The notes beneath the pieces were generated by a model. The model saw nothing but the letters and a program-made list of their open reading frames with translations. It searched no databases and was not told the DNA's origin. This document shows, piece by piece, positions 1-12,787 of a stretch of 64,000 nt of DNA; within the stretch, counting starts at the first letter, position 1, and each line of letters starts with the position of its first letter. The position numbers and the translations under genes are program-made. The stretch is from assembly GCA_963920665.1 (NCBI GenBank), contig OY987273.1:6512501-6576500 (forward strand), in the 5' to 3' direction. Origin of the DNA: Straminergon stramineum (taxonomy: Eukaryota; Streptophyta; Bryopsida; Hypnales; Calliergonaceae).

Positions 1-3000
1 CACACCATAAATACTACATGGAATGTGGGATCAGGGAATGACGCAACAGAAACTATGGAGCCATGAACTACGGATATATTCCCTTCATAATGGTTTTACA
101 GTTCATACTTAGATTTATTTAGAATGAAGTCCACTTGTATTGTAATGATTTCCTCATCTTAAGGGAGCGGAAATTCTCTTTCTATTTTGAAGTAAAGATA
201 GAATCCACATTTAAAACATTCCCACCAACCACCCAAAAATATAAATATTCGCGGAAGAAAAGTTTCTCCTGGCAGGAATTGGGGTTTGTAGAGCTTCAGG
301 GTTAGGGTTTCCACGGTTTAGGGTTTTTAGGGTTTAGGGTTTAGGGATTCATAAGCATGAAATAATATTTGCACATCAAAAAAATTTGGGTTATTTCAAA
401 ATTAGAAAAGTAGTTGGCTCCATGTAGTTTTTATCACAATTTCCAATGGGCATGCCAAAGATCATTCTTGTTCTTCAATGGGGTATGCCGAATTTGTTGT
501 CATAGACACGAATTTAGTATGCAATTTTGTTAAGCCTAGTAGCAAGAGTAATTGGTTTGAAGGGGACTTATGTGGCACAAAAAATGAGAAATTGAATGAT
601 GGCGTGTATGCAAAAATTTTCCATATCACTCATTGCATGGTAGCACATATGAAACTCATTGTCTGATGATAGTGAATTTTATCTTCAAGTGGCAATGACA
701 ATGACCATAACATACATTTTAAAGGATGTGGCTTATTATTTCTACTTTTCTGGTCTTTCATTTTCATGAAATCAATCCAACGTTCTCAATGGTTATACAC
801 ATGTCAAATAGACAAAGTTAGTCGTACTTGTACTTTCCAAGGCTTTAGATCCTTTTTAGAATGTTTAATTAACTAGTTTTAATAAATATAGAATTTCATT
901 TTTAGGGTCATATTACCAAATATATTTTGAATAAAACAAATTCCACGTTTCCATAAATCTTTCTTGTTCATAAAATTTAATTCATTCATTTGCATATGGA
1001 TTAATAATAATTCAATAACATATGTAAATTGGAATATTCAAGTTATTGCAAATCATGAATTCTATCTCTTATTGACATTGTTCATTTTTTGAAATATTTC
1101 CACAAGTTCCATGTTTCTACTATTGTTGAAATGGAGAGATATGTAGATTTCCTTTGATAATTTACTTTCATACATTTGGTTATGATTAGTTGGTTCATCA
1201 TAAATTGATTTCTTTAAACTATAGAAAGTAGTTACTCTTCCAGTCAATGACAATGTTTAGTATACAAAAAGAGAACACATTCTCATGCATTATAATTATT
1301 TAAAATATTTGGAATTTAATTCTTCTTTTTTGCAAGATCTTTTGGCAATGTTGCACTTTAATGCCTTTCCAACTTTTGATCCTCCCAAGTGCAAAATAAA
1401 TTTTATTGATTTAATTCATTTTTTGACATTGTTATTTAATCATGAAATAACACAATTTAAATTTCGTCATGAGATATTTCATTTCAAACTTTTTTTTGAA
1501 ATTCTTACATCAAACTTACACCGAATTCCTAATATAAAATTAGAATGTGGAGAAATAATGCAATGAAGTATTTGTTGTAGTGTTCAAAACCCATGTTTTA
1601 GGATTCAAAAATATAGTAACTACATGTATGACCATAGAATCTAACAACTTATAAGTGTTTTGAAGAACTAGGATTCCCGATAAATTGAAGTTGTGTTACA
1701 TTATGAAAAAAAGGTACATGGCATTTCCAAGGTAAATTGATGAAAAAAATTCATCCTTTCCTATACAGTTTAATTGTACAACCTACTTCACGAAAGACCA
1801 AGAATGTGTAGCACATTCTAAAGAACATTGTATAGACCCAACCAAATTTTAGTGTTGCACATGTCGGAGGATGCTAAGTAAATGCGTTGAATGTCAATCC
1901 AATTTTTTTATTAATGAAGCACTCCACAAATATTTTATACAATAATACAAGGAAGAGAATGTTATATACCTAGACTAAACCTAAAAGAAATTAATTAATG
2001 ATATCAATTATCGGATGATTATAACCCCCCTATGAATCTTTATTTGTAGTGGGTAAAAGAGTTGGAACAAAAAGGAAAAACATTACAAGAAATGGATGGA
2101 AATAAAGGAAAATGTGGATAGAAGGACAAAAACTTAAGAGACCGGGAAATTGAATCCACAAAATTTGCCCTCAACTATGGTGCTAAAATCATTGCATGTT
2201 GGCACACTCCACCATGGTACCATAATCACCCTCCACTATGGTGCCACCATAATTATTGCAAGGTTACATAATTATCATCTCCCACGGGGTCATAATCATT
2301 TTAGGATGGCATGCTTTAAATACGAGAGTTCACCCGTAATTATGAATACCACTTGTAAGTGATAATATGCGTTATGCACAATGTAAACGATAGGGCTTTT
2401 GGTTAGCTCATTGCAATTTCTTTTTGCATTAATGACTAATGGTTGCCCTAAACAAATAGTTATTGAATTAAAACTATTTGAAAGCAACTAAATAATGTTG
2501 TATAATTTGCAACATCCCCATACCACAAGTTCTATGTCTCCATGAGATCTTAATTACATTTACAATATGTACATTTGTATGGATGGTTGTTGGGTTAGGC
2601 ATTTAGATTCCAATTCAATGTCTTTCATAAATTAGATACTTCCACTACAACAAAAGGGTCATTATATTTTTGTATTGATGTTATTAATTATGGAACACCT
2701 TAGTGTAAGTTCCATATTTCCCACAAATGACAACTATGAAAAATAATTTAAAGCTTTTCCAGAGCCCTATATTTTGTACAACCTATTTTTATACATTTCC
2801 ATCTACACAATACAACTTCTTTGTATTGAGTCACTCTAAGAACAAGAATTCATTATTGTTATTCTTCCTTTACATTGCAAAATATTTGTTCAAGGTACGT
2901 AGTTCATATTGTAGGGTTTAATCCTAAATACTCTAAATATTTGTAGATCATTGGTACATTTATCCAGTAACGTTTTTGTAACCCTATTTTCATAAGTCAT

Positions 3001-3916
3001 GGAATTGGAATGAAAAAGGAATAAAGGATGGAAAAAATAAAGAAGAATTCTTCATATTTCAAGTATAGCACTTGAGTCCCTTTTCAACAAGAATCCAAAA
3101 AATTCATGAAGTATTAATTAAAGAAAACTCTTTATAGTTATCAAGAGACTCTTCATTTTGTACTTCATGAATAACTCAATGAAAAAAACAATAATGCAAG
3201 TTATAGTAAAAAAGCACTAGATGTACAAATTGCATAGAATTCAAAACTGTAACATCCAATAGACATAACAACACAAGTTATTTTATTGTGCGTCACAAAA
3301 AATGCATGACAAAAAATTGTGACATGTCATAAAAAACATGGGTTTCTTATAGTGATAGTAGCTAGTTTAAAAATACACAATAATTTTGAGGTATTAGTCA
3401 CCTTCTAAAAAAGCCCAAGATAAAAATATAATAGAGCAGTATAAAGAGGACTATTGAATGTAAGAAAAACACTTTGAATTGTTCCCCTATAGAAGTAGTA
3501 TACCTAAACCCTAAACAAATTGTACTAAATATTTGTTCATGTTTATATATTTACAATCCTTACCTTGTATTCACAAAAGAAAAAAAATTTAATTAGAGAA
3601 GGCAATTTCACGAACATCTTAACTTGAGGCCTTCTAATACTACAATTCCTTCAAAAGTTCATGGATGGAACAATTCATTTCCAATCGTGTGCTTTGATGT
3701 GCATGTGTTCATCTATTGTTCAAAATGTGAACAACTACTTCTCTTAGGGTTAAATTATGCTATCATGATCTATTAATTAAAAGATTAATGCAACGAATTT
3801 CAAAATAAAATAAAAGTAGAACACAATTGAAGGCCCTAAGTTCCCAACATCTCACCATGACACACACATCAAACCAAAGTATGAGAACCTTCAACCTTAA
3901 GCCTAGCCCCTTGCGG
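1..3916. other. AT-rich intergenic DNA, no supported gene
   Basis: I see no coding signal here. The open frames are short, lack recognisable domains and have the AT-rich composition of the surrounding DNA. Ends resembling CACTA transposons occur singly: a right-end-like sequence near 1571-1583 (TTGTTGTAGTG) and a left-end-like sequence near 2643 (CACTACAACAAA) with a possible partner near 3343-3355 (TTTCTTATAGTG). The arms match only over the first dozen bases, so I do not call a complete element. Confidence 0.5.
299..346 (+). repeat. Interstitial telomere-type repeat (TTTAGGG)n
   Basis: Imperfect copies of GGTTTAGGG/TTTAGGG occur over about 48 bp. TTTAGGG is the usual plant telomere unit. 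Short interstitial runs of this kind are common in plant genomes and do not by themselves show a chromosome end. A second run lies at about 36485-36515. Confidence 0.75.
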
Positions 3917-4262
3917 TTCTATTTATTTCTGTGGAAGCAAAGATCTACACTTCTGTGTCCATTTTTTTTTCCTTGGGTGTACTACACATTTGCCACTCAT
4001 AGTTCTATTTATTTGTGTGGAAGGTTAGTGAAGACCCACATTTTACACTCCATTTTTCCCCCTTGGTTGAGAGTATTAGTTTCCCCCTTTCCATTCTATT
4101 TATTTGTAGGGAAGCGAAGATTTCCATTTTATTCCCCATTTTTATCCTTGGTAGTGCAAACCGCTTGCCTCCCTTCAATTTAATTTATTTGTGTGGAAGT
4201 TCAGACACACTTTTTTTCCCAATGCAATTTTTTTCCTTGTTTGTGCGTAACATTTTCCTAGT
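3917..4262 (+). repeat. Degenerate tandem repeat, units of about 80-90 bp, 4 copies
   Basis: Units begin with TTCTATTTATTTGTGTGGAAG-like sequence at about 3917, 4003, 4094 and 4174 (the last as TTCAATTTAATTTATT). Each continues through a T-rich block ending CCTTGG. Spacing is 86, 91 and 80 bp. The open frames across this block follow from the repeat and show no protein similarity that I recognise. Confidence 0.7.
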
Positions 4263-4792
4263 CCCACTCAATGCATTACAAAGGCTCAGACTTTTTTCAA
4301 TATTTTCTTCTTCTTCTTCATGCATAACACTTTCCCACTCTTGCTCAACGCATTTGAGCATTGCCACCCTTTATCGCCAAAGCTGGCCGGCCCGGTGAGA
4401 AAAAAATAGTCCACATTTTAAATATAAAATTCTTATCGGTAGACCTCAAGCAAACCTCAAGCATACTTCAATACCCTTTTGTGTTTTATAATTTATTTTT
4501 ATTCAAATATAATGTGAAAAGTAAAAGAACGTGTTTAGGTGTGCTTAAGGTTTACCTCAAACACACCTCAACACATTCTTAAGGTAGGCTTGGATGTTTA
4601 GGGGTTTAGGGGACCAAAAATTTGAAGGGATTGATTGTGGAAAATTGTAGATGTTTGAAACATGATGTACATCTCTTAGACACTTCAATAACTACTAACG
4701 TATAATGAAGGTAGATATTTATGTCATGTGAAATTTCTATTAATTAGTATGGGTCCCCTTCATACCCCTATGTAGTGTAGAAATGTCTGGGT

Positions 4793-4972
4793 ATCAAACG
4801 CATCTGGATATCATTGAGTGGATGAGTATCGATCAGGGTCGGGACGTCGAGTATCGTTGATTGATTGAGTATCGGTCAAGGCCAGGTATCATTCAACTCC
4901 GCACCGGTCAAGGCTGGGTATTGATTTGCGGCTGAGTATCAATGAGGGCCGAGTATTGAGCAAAAACATTGT
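4793..4972 (+). repeat. GAGTATCG-type degenerate minisatellite
   Basis: The phrase GAGTATCGATCAGGGTCGGG and variants (GAGTATCGGTCAAGGCCAGG, GAGTATCAATGAGGGCCGAG) recur about every 25-45 bp. The same word family returns in a short block near 14655-14705 (GGTATCGCCGAGTATCGCC), so the unit has spread or is shared by duplication. Confidence 0.65.
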
Positions 4973-5151
4973 CTAGGGATGAGCTTCTTCTCCTTGCAGT
5001 GGTTGTAGGGTTTGGAGCGCATCGCGATTTTGTTTCCTTGATACTGCTGCGCATTTCTAAGCAACTCGTTTGTTGCAAGTACTCCATAGTGCTTGTACCC
5101 TTCTCGGATGTTGTGTAAAGTTTGAGCAATCTTCTCTTCTTTGTATCCTTC

Positions 5152-5264
5152 ACTGTTTTCTTCCGCTGAGTTTGGCAAGGGTGTCTATAGTTGTCGTTTT
5201 CTTCTACTGAGTTTGGCAAGGGTGTCTTGTCGTTTTCTTCCATTGAGTTAGGCAAGGGTGTCTT
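5152..5264 (+). repeat. 36-bp tandem repeat, 3 copies
   Basis: Three head-to-tail copies of a unit built on TTTTCTTC, a variable triplet, TGAGTTTGGC and AAGGGTGTCT lie at about 5152, 5192 and 5229. The unit length is a multiple of three, so it stays open on both strands. On the minus strand it reads as a repeated peptide with core KTPLPNS. That frame (4908-5417 minus) has no other coding support and is left out. Confidence 0.7.
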
Positions 5265-5370
5265 GTCGTGGAGCTCGCGAGATTCATCCAAGCTTGTTTG
5301 TGGGGTGTTTTGCTTCTCTCTCATCCAGAGCTGTCGTGACTTGACACGTTCCACATTTGCTGCAAAGGCA

Positions 5371-5407
5371 ATGGCTGGTGCTGCCCCTAAGTGCACAAGC
5401 AAAGAAG
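5371..5407 (+). CDS. Possible orphan first coding exon (MAGAAPKCTSKE)
   Basis: An ATG in acceptable context is followed by 12 codons and then a strong donor-like sequence, GAAG|GTAAGT, at 5408. Upstream sequence is pyrimidine-rich, like a plant 5' leader. I find no convincing following exon in the next kilobase, so this may be a stranded first exon of a decayed or captured gene, or chance. No function can be given. Confidence 0.2.
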
Positions 5408-5477
5408 GTAAGTTCAAACCCTACTTAGAATTTGCATCATGGAATTACATGGTGATTGCTGTACCTCATTTGCTATA

Positions 5478-6230
5478 GAGGTAGATGCTCTATCTTTGTG
5501 GATTAGAGAATTTTAGGGTATATTTAATGCTGGTAAGAGGGTTTAGCATTTGTTAGTAGATTTTTTGTTAATAGGTTCTCTTTGTTTCGTGGTTTGAAGT
5601 TTGTTTGCTAGTGCTTATTATTCTACGATGATACAATTTGGAGCCCCAGTGTCTTTAGATTTTTGACATGGGCCATAGAAACTGACGGTGTAGGCCTCGA
5701 TAGATTTTTGGACGGGATTGCTGTTTGAATGAGAGCTCGTAGCCCTTGTAGTACATGGTTTAGGGTTTAGGCAAATTTGCCATTGGGGATTCACAGATTT
5801 CACACTGTAGTTAGAGATTGAATTTAGTTTGGAACTAGAGTGTTAGGTACTTCCATTTCTTGAGTTGCATTTTCTTCATCTCTGATTATAGATGCACTTG
5901 CAATTCCTTGGTCAAGTTCTTTTCATTTCCAATTTCTAAGTTCACGAATTGCTTGAATGAGCTTGAACTCATATGATTTAGGGTTTTGTGAGTTTTCAGC
6001 TGAGCTTCCTTTTAGTTGCAAATTGGTCCAAGTTTTTCATTTGCAACTTCCTCAACACTTTGAAAGGTATGACTCATTCCTAAAGCTTTTAGTGTCTTCC
6101 AATTTGAAGTTTGTGTTAAAAGTTCCAACGTTACATAGTTCGCACACAATCATTTAGGATTTAGGGTTCAGTTAGAGCTTCAAATTCCAGAAGCAGTAGT
6201 ATAGAATAATATCTTAGCTTACTGTCATTT
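5478..6230. other. Intergenic, nothing recognised
   Basis: T-rich spacer containing a short GGTTTAGGGTTTAGG run near 5757. No gene or clear repeat is supported. Confidence 0.5.
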
Positions 6231-6298
6231 CAGGTTGATGTCATTTCAACTCGATAGTAATCAATCGCCCAATGAATATAAAAGACAATCGAATTGCC

Positions 6299-6913
6299 AT
6301 TCAGCTCGACCCGAGCTGAATGACATAATGACTAAAAGTGTACATTCAGCTCGAATCAAGCTGAATAGGCACCATGGATTATCATGACTCTCCAACAATC
6401 AACATAGCCAAGCTCAACAGAACATACCGAAGATAAGTTTCCTTAATAGTTTAAAACAGTATCAACAATCACTAAACAAAAGCAAATTTGTAGAGATACT
6501 CACAGAAAGGCAATTCAGCTTGACCCGATCTAAATTGTAGGTGACTATCCCATACTTCCTAAAATTACATAAAGAAAGCAGTGAAAATAAAGCGCAGATA
6601 TCTCTACGTGAGAAAAAATCCATAGAATTCAAAACTGCAGATTAACTCGAATCGATCTGAACCTACACATTCCAAATATAACATCATAATCGTCGAATAT
6701 CACCTTCAATAGCTTCATACAAAAGCTAGACAATATATTATGTACTAATAATATGTTTCCAATCAATAGAGTAATAATAGAGATGGCAAGGCCTTTTTAG
6801 CTCGATTCGAGCTGAAATGCAACACACTAACACTTTCTTACAGTCACCTCAATCTTGATAGTTAGCACATTGACAATTGTGTAGACTTTCATAACATTCA
6901 GTTCGAGTTGAAC
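6299..6913. promoter_or_regulatory. Cluster of about 23-bp palindromes upstream of cassette copy 1
   Basis: At least six imperfect palindromes lie in the 650 bp before the first gene of the cassette. They are at about 6299-6321, 6344-6366, 6513-6535, 6639-6662, 6796-6817 and 6896-6913. The best pairs are built from half-sites ATTCAGCTCG and CGAGCTGAAT around a 3-base centre. Further copies lie inside introns and intergenic gaps at 8415-8435 (symmetric apart from its centre base), 8498-8520, 10016-10037, 11171-11191 and 12566-12588. None falls in coding sequence. Their role is unknown; protein-binding sites are the natural guess. Confidence 0.75.
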
Positions 6914-6954
6914 ATAATTGAACGTCATTCTAACCTGCTACATGTCGATACAGA

Positions 6955-9900
6955 ATGGACGATCAGATTGTAGGGTTGAATATGTACTTTAAGAAGTCCA
7001 ATCTTCAATTCCCCGATGATGACAATGAAACAAACGGAATGCTCATTGAAGGGGAGTACTAGGAATTCAAAGAGCCATCACAAGTTGAAGGTTGGAGTCT
7101 ATATATGATCCCCTTCATAGATGAGATGTGCTTCTCATTCAAATTCAAGAACGCAATTGTCTTCATCCAAGTTTCCTATGAAGAGAAAGTGAAGGACGTG
7201 CAAGCAGATGCACATCCAATGATTGAAGTACAATGTGTGACCACGAAAAAAGACGTTTCAAGTGGGTAGCAATATCACTTTACAATCATATTTGATTCTG
7301 TTCTAATTCCCTTCAATCTGACGCCCTTCCTCCATAGCTTGGAGCCCACTCCATACTGTGATGAGGTGAAAGAACTGGAAAAGAGATTGGAGAAGAAAGA
7401 ATGGCAAAATGCGAATGGCGCGCCTTTAACATGGAAGTGACTCTGCACAAAAATCCGATACATGTTCAATGATTTCAATACCTTGAAAGGAAAATTGCAA
7501 ATGCAGAATGCTATTCATGCTCCAAGATCTGTGTCAATGGAGATTCTAAGCCAAGGCGGGAGTCAGGCATCCTTAAATAATTAGGCGGTTGCCTCTGGAG
7601 TTGGTCGAGGAAAAAGAAGCAATAAGAACCTCGAGAAGACTCCCACTCGTGGGACCATTAAAAAAGGCCCAAGCTCCTCTTCTAGACAAGGACATGTAGA
7701 GAAGTCCTCAAAGATATTGGGTCTCGGTGAAGTAAGCTATGCTAACAAAATGGACAATGTTCCAAAATCTCGAGCAATTGAGAGGAAGCTCGATTACCAA
7801 CACATCAACAAGGTCTACAAGAAGTTTTGGACAACATGTGAGGATGCATATATCTTCAAGGTTGATGATAAGAAGGAGATAGGCATCTCCCAACTCATTG
7901 AAGCTCCTTCCACCTTCAACATTCGATCAAAGGAGGAAAGATTGGTGGAAGACATGGTAAACTTCCTCATCAACATTCCTGACAAGAGCACGAAGCAGAT
8001 GTTGTGTGTTATGCTCATCGGCTTCAGTGCCAAACCGAAAAAATGGGAAGACATCCAAGGTGGAAAATTTTACATCATAAATGGGTAGCACAGTGTGGCT
8101 GCAAGTAAGTTTATGATGCAAGAGGATAGCGGAGTCGATGACGAAATGAGGGAGCACTTTAGAAAATGGAACTACTTCGTTGTTTGGTCAATTGATGCAG
8201 AGAAGCTCCGAAGCATCTCCGCATACTACAACCATGCCAACCACTTCCAAGTGATTCAACCGTAGTGGGCAATGAACATTCTCGGAGCCCGATCGGTGTG
8301 GGAAGCTATGGGCCGTCCTAGGAATCCAAAGGAAGCAACTTCCGTTAGGACAGTCTCAATTTCCAGGCGAACGGTGGAGAATCACAAGAATAGCGTAAAA
8401 TTCCATGTACGTAAATCAGATCGATTCGATCTGATGTAACTGACTTGATTAACAATGTTGTTTTGATGCTATATCACATTTTTTGTTTGTAAATGTGATT
8501 TAGTTCGAATCGATTTGAGTTGCATTTTCTTACATGCTTTGTTATTCGTTGCTTTAGGAATTTGAGAAGGCTATTTACGTTCGATTTTCCATGATCAATG
8601 TGAATAAAAACCATAAAATGTCTAGGAAAAAGGACAAGGAAGAGAAATTGAAGCTCGTCAACGAATTGAAGCTCATCACGGCACCTGATGACGTATATAA
8701 GCTGTGGAGCGATGTTATTTCTAACGCTGCATATGGAGAGCTATTCAATCCAAACATGATGAAGCAATTCAACACTAAGCCAGACTGGAACCCTGAGAAC
8801 TGCATGCTCTCTCAAGAGTTCTTTAAGTTTCTGGGCAATCTAAGTTATGATGAACTTGGAAAGCTGGCGAAGCACATTCTAAACGAATCAGGTGTCAAGC
8901 ATATGCAAGCATATCCGAAGGTCACGATAAAAGCTATATTGTCTATACTAGACAACTGCTACACGACAAAGGAGTGGGCTGAGCGACCTAAGCGCAAACA
9001 TCTCGTGAAGAAAGAGCTGCACCAAATCGACCTTGAGCTTGGTCTCCTAAATGCCAAGAATGAACTTATAGTCGATAACTAGAAGGCCTTTAAGAAGGAC
9101 TACTTCATTACCAGAGCAACCATGAACATCCTTTTTGATAGGCTTGGGGAGGCGTACTTCACTACTGCGAAGCAAGTAAGGTCAAGGAACAAGACTGTGA
9201 TGGAGCTCTCACCAGTGGCAGCTTAGTTCTTCAAAGTATTCCTCCAGCATAGGACTACATTTTTCAAGCCAACAGTTGTAGGGCACTATCGAACATACAA
9301 CATTAAGTCGAACTATCACTCCGACTGGATGACATATGCGTGGACTTTAGAGACTTCTAACCAACTGTCTCTCGAAGTGCTAGACTTTAGGAACATGCTG
9401 GGAATAGCCAACAAGGAGAAGTCAAGTATTGACAATCCCTACTTCGTAGAGGTCATGACTTCATTGTGCAAAAAGAAGAAGCCAGCATTAGAGGAAGTTC
9501 CGTCGTGGCTTTTTATTTGTGTTGACGAGAAGGAGCAAGCACAAGTCCTCTGTTTCGTGGAGAAGAACGAGGTTTTGACGACCTTCAACATAGATTATGT
9601 TGATTATGTAGCGGGTAAAATCGAGTGCCTAGGGGATCTTTTCGCTGCTAAGACGCCGAGGAAGGTATTGCTCATGTTTCTACAGAATCTTGCCAACACC
9701 CACCAAATAAAAATTCCAGATAAGTTCAATTGTCTTCAGACAACAAGGTACACGAAGCCACATGCATATAGTGAGCTTGAGTACGGGATTTACAACACAA
9801 AGCTGAGGATGGAGTTTTACTTGTAGCTTGTGAAGGAGTTTTGTAGCCCGAGGATGTGTCTTTTCTCAGGATTTGCAAGTGGAAAACTAACTTGTGCAGC

Positions 9901-11144
9901 TATGGTGAGTACTATCTCTAATGCTTATGTTAAACCAAGCTGGTTGGGATTATTTCCATGTTTTTCATGTTGTTAAATAAGGTTTGATAAATATGCAAAT
10001 GCACTCTATGCACCATTCAAATCGAGTCGAGCTGAATAGTTGGCTTCCATTCACTATTTTGTCTAACTCCTTTATTGTACTATGTTAGATGAGTTGTGTT
10101 GACGTTTATGCTTCAGGTCTAGCCGAAGAGTCAAACTGGTGGGAGGAAATCTGTACTAAGGCATTAACGCTCGACAAATCAGATTTCCTCGATACTGGGT
10201 ATCCAGTAAATGTTGTAGATCTTCCTATGCATCGGAGTTCGCAAACGGCACCCTCTTCTTCAAAGAGAAAGCTAAAATCTAGTCAAGATTCACCTAGGAA
10301 TCAATGGAGAGGGAAGCCAGTGCTTGTCATAGAAGATATTTCTGACGATGATGACGATGACGATGGAGACTTTGATGATGAGGGGGGGCTTAATGATTTC
10401 TCAACACCAACAAGCCGTCCATCTACAGAGGTACCAGGGTCATCGGCTTCATCCATGCTACCACCTGCAACTGTCACTCCAAAATCACCTACTGCATCTG
10501 GAAGGCTATAGAAGAAGCAGAAACAAGATACAATCACGAGCGTCGTGAAGCAAATGGCAGTCATTCAACAATAGACTGCACAATCTTTTGCCGACATGCA
10601 GAAGTGAAGTGAACTAGCCCTCACGGAGATGAGGGCTGAGCAAGCAAAGGAGCGACTCCAAAATATGGCAATGCATGAGGAGGCGCGAAGGTGCATGGAG
10701 AACACCCAAGCATGGATGAGGGAGGAGTCGAGGCAGAATAGAGAATTGATGCAACTTCTGCTTAACAGGAATCAAGTAGTGCTAGTTGCGACGTTGCAAC
10801 CTACTTCTCCTTCTCTGCCATTGTTGATAGGGAACCATGCATCCGGCTCAAACAACAACGGAGCTTCAAGTCCTCAGGAGCTTGAAAAATTGGCTCCACC
10901 TCTTCCAATCGAGTCCCCAATATGGGCACCTCTTCCCCCTATTGAAGATAATGTCCGAGAAGGAACTCCGTCAACTGGTTGTCAAGGTGTATTTGATGAG
11001 CGCGAAGAAGGTGGTGAGGGAGCGATGACAATTGGAACTGAGGAGATCGATGTTGGGCACAACCTAACCGTGGATGCTTCCGAAGTAGAACTCGGAAGTG
11101 GTTCCCTGCCCACCAGAGATCCACTAATAGGTTGTGCCCAATAA
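6955..11144 (+). pseudogene. ParB/sulfiredoxin-like plus degenerate DNA methyltransferase-like protein, copy 1
   Basis: Three exons are supported by GT-AG sites matching copy 2: 6955-8406, 8558-9904 and 10089-11144, all phase 0, giving a 1,285-codon frame. Exon 1 ends in a ParB/Srx-like domain: LIEAPSTFNIRSKEE, then KFYIING, a stop in place of Gln, and HSVAA, matching the ParB NG(N/Q)HR-type motif near residue 378. The end of exon 2 (LVKEFCSP, FSGFASGKLTCAA) fits the position and shape of beta-class methyltransferase motif I (GD.VLDPFxGSG), but catalytic residues look lost. Exon 3 has an Asp-rich run, then a Met/Glu/Arg-rich probable coiled coil. Twelve internal stops (10 TAG, 2 TGA: 7060, 7267, 7438, 7582, 8086, 8263, 9080, 9224, 9824, 10509, 10572, 10605) interrupt the frame, with no frameshift. 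Probably a pseudogene; readthrough or recoding is not excluded. The family call is from motif reading only. Confidence 0.65.
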
Positions 11145-11416
11145 TCACTCGATGTTCTTTTTTGTAGTTCTAGCTCGAATCGAGCTGATTTGTATTCTAG
11201 ACTTCAAGTTGTAGATATGCTTGTAGATACGACATTCATTTTTGATGGAGCTCTACTACGAGTGGTGGTAATCGTAGAGTTCAAAAGTTTTTTGCTCCAT
11301 TTTGTATGATGAATCTCGTTTCGAGAATATGTATTATACGACTTTCTCATGCAGAAAGTTCCATTCAATTTTGAATTGCAGGCCCTGAGAATCCACTTGT
11401 TTTTCCTGAATCATGC

Positions 11417-12541
11417 ATGTCTCCTTTCGCACAATCTCGGCCGCTATTGCTTACGAAAATTGCCAATGCGAATGAGATGGCAGCAAGCGCCGGACAGTCC
11501 CTTGAACTATGTGATGATGCGTTTGTACAAAATCCCACACCTTTGGCACCTGAAGGTGTAGCTAAGCCTTCCAATTTTTCAAGATGTAAGGTACAAATAC
11601 TTTCCTATTTTCCGATCACTGTAAATTCCTTGTCTCGTCGCATTCTCAAGTCATTTGCCTTAGGCTTCTGATTTGGCATGACATCCGTAAATGAGCTAGT
11701 TCGACGATCATAACTGGCTGCGCATTCGCCCGTTTGTTAGCAAGGAATCGATCCTCCAGTAGCTTGTCAAGGGGCTTCAGAGGTCGGCCATCAGCCATTG
11801 AGGTTCGAGGTGACGAAGAAATGGATCAATGTCGTCTTGGACCTCAATGGCATTCTTAGTGTCACCGAAGATTGGAAGTCCAAGGGGTCCATAAAGAAGT
11901 TCAACCACTAGTCCGAGCCGCACTCTGCTACAATTGTCGTAGTTGTGGGGCTAAAGGCAGTGTTCATCCGACCAAATTGCTCTGTGTTTCTTGTGGAGTT
12001 GGAAAAGATAGCAATCGTTTTGGTGTGGAGTTCGATGAAAAAATCCACCACCAAAGAGATTTGCACTTATCTCTTCCGAGACGGAGACAAGCCCTTCCTC
12101 GTCCTTAGACAGAATTCCTGCAAGATTGTGAAGTGCAGGGACAAAGCCGGAAGGCTGACCTCGTATAAGGTACCAGGAACAAATAAAGAGTTGTTCTTGA
12201 AAAACCTTGATGTGCTGTTCAATTTTCCTCCTGGACATTTCATTGATGAGAATTCCGTAATAGTAGACGACAACCCTCGTAAACACATTATGAACAAGCC
12301 CGAGAATGTTATACTCTCAGATTCGTGGACTAATTGAGGCAATGGCGACAAAGATACCTTCCTCCTCCGAGTCCTACTTCCTTGGTTTCAGAGATTGCAT
12401 GTCAATCGCTATGTTGGGTTGAGGTCGTTCCGATCAAATAGACCGAGGAGAATTGGACGAAGAATACTCTATGAGGAAAGGGGTCGTCAAGAGTATGAAA
12501 AACTCATGGAGGTGGTTCGCGGGTCATCCAATGTTAGTTAA
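11417..12541 (+). pseudogene. FCP1/NIF-type HAD phosphatase domain protein, copy 1
   Basis: A short exon (11417 to about 11585, donor GTAAGG) is followed by a main exon (about 11745-12541). The main exon reads WINVVLDLNGIL, then VLVWSS, a Lys-rich part with KDKAGR, NKELFLKNLD, and VIVDDNPRKHI. This is the order of FCP1-homology HAD phosphatases: nucleophile motif, Thr/Ser motif, Lys, VDD. The classical DxDx(T/V) motif is DLNG here, so the second Asp (general acid/base) is Asn. Two internal stops occur: TAG near 11908 and a TGA near 12335, where copy 2 has Arg. The final TAA aligns with the stop of copy 2. It lies about 270 bp after the ParB-like gene, on the same strand. Confidence 0.6.
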
Positions 12542-12787
12542 TGAAGGCTCTCCTAAGGGTATGCAGTTCAGCTTGGGCCAAGCTGACATGTGGCATGTTC
12601 AATCTACGTTCTGAAGTTCTCATGCCTCTGCATTCAGGTTGCATCGATCTAATATGTAAGGTGGGGCCTTTTCGAACGATGGGTCCTAGTTCTGTGCTTT
12701 GATGGGATTGTTGTCCGAATTCGTATGCACTTATTCTCTACGGATGGACAATTGTGTTTTTAATTTCCTCTCTTTAATATGTTGCAG

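Noticed and set aside
2643..3355. Possible CACTA element of about 0.7 kb
   Set aside because: The end words match for only about 12 bases and no 3-bp duplication is evident.
4908..5417. 169-codon minus-strand frame with a repeated KTPLPNS peptide
   Set aside because: The repeat comes from a 36-bp tandem repeat whose length keeps both strands open; there is no other coding evidence.
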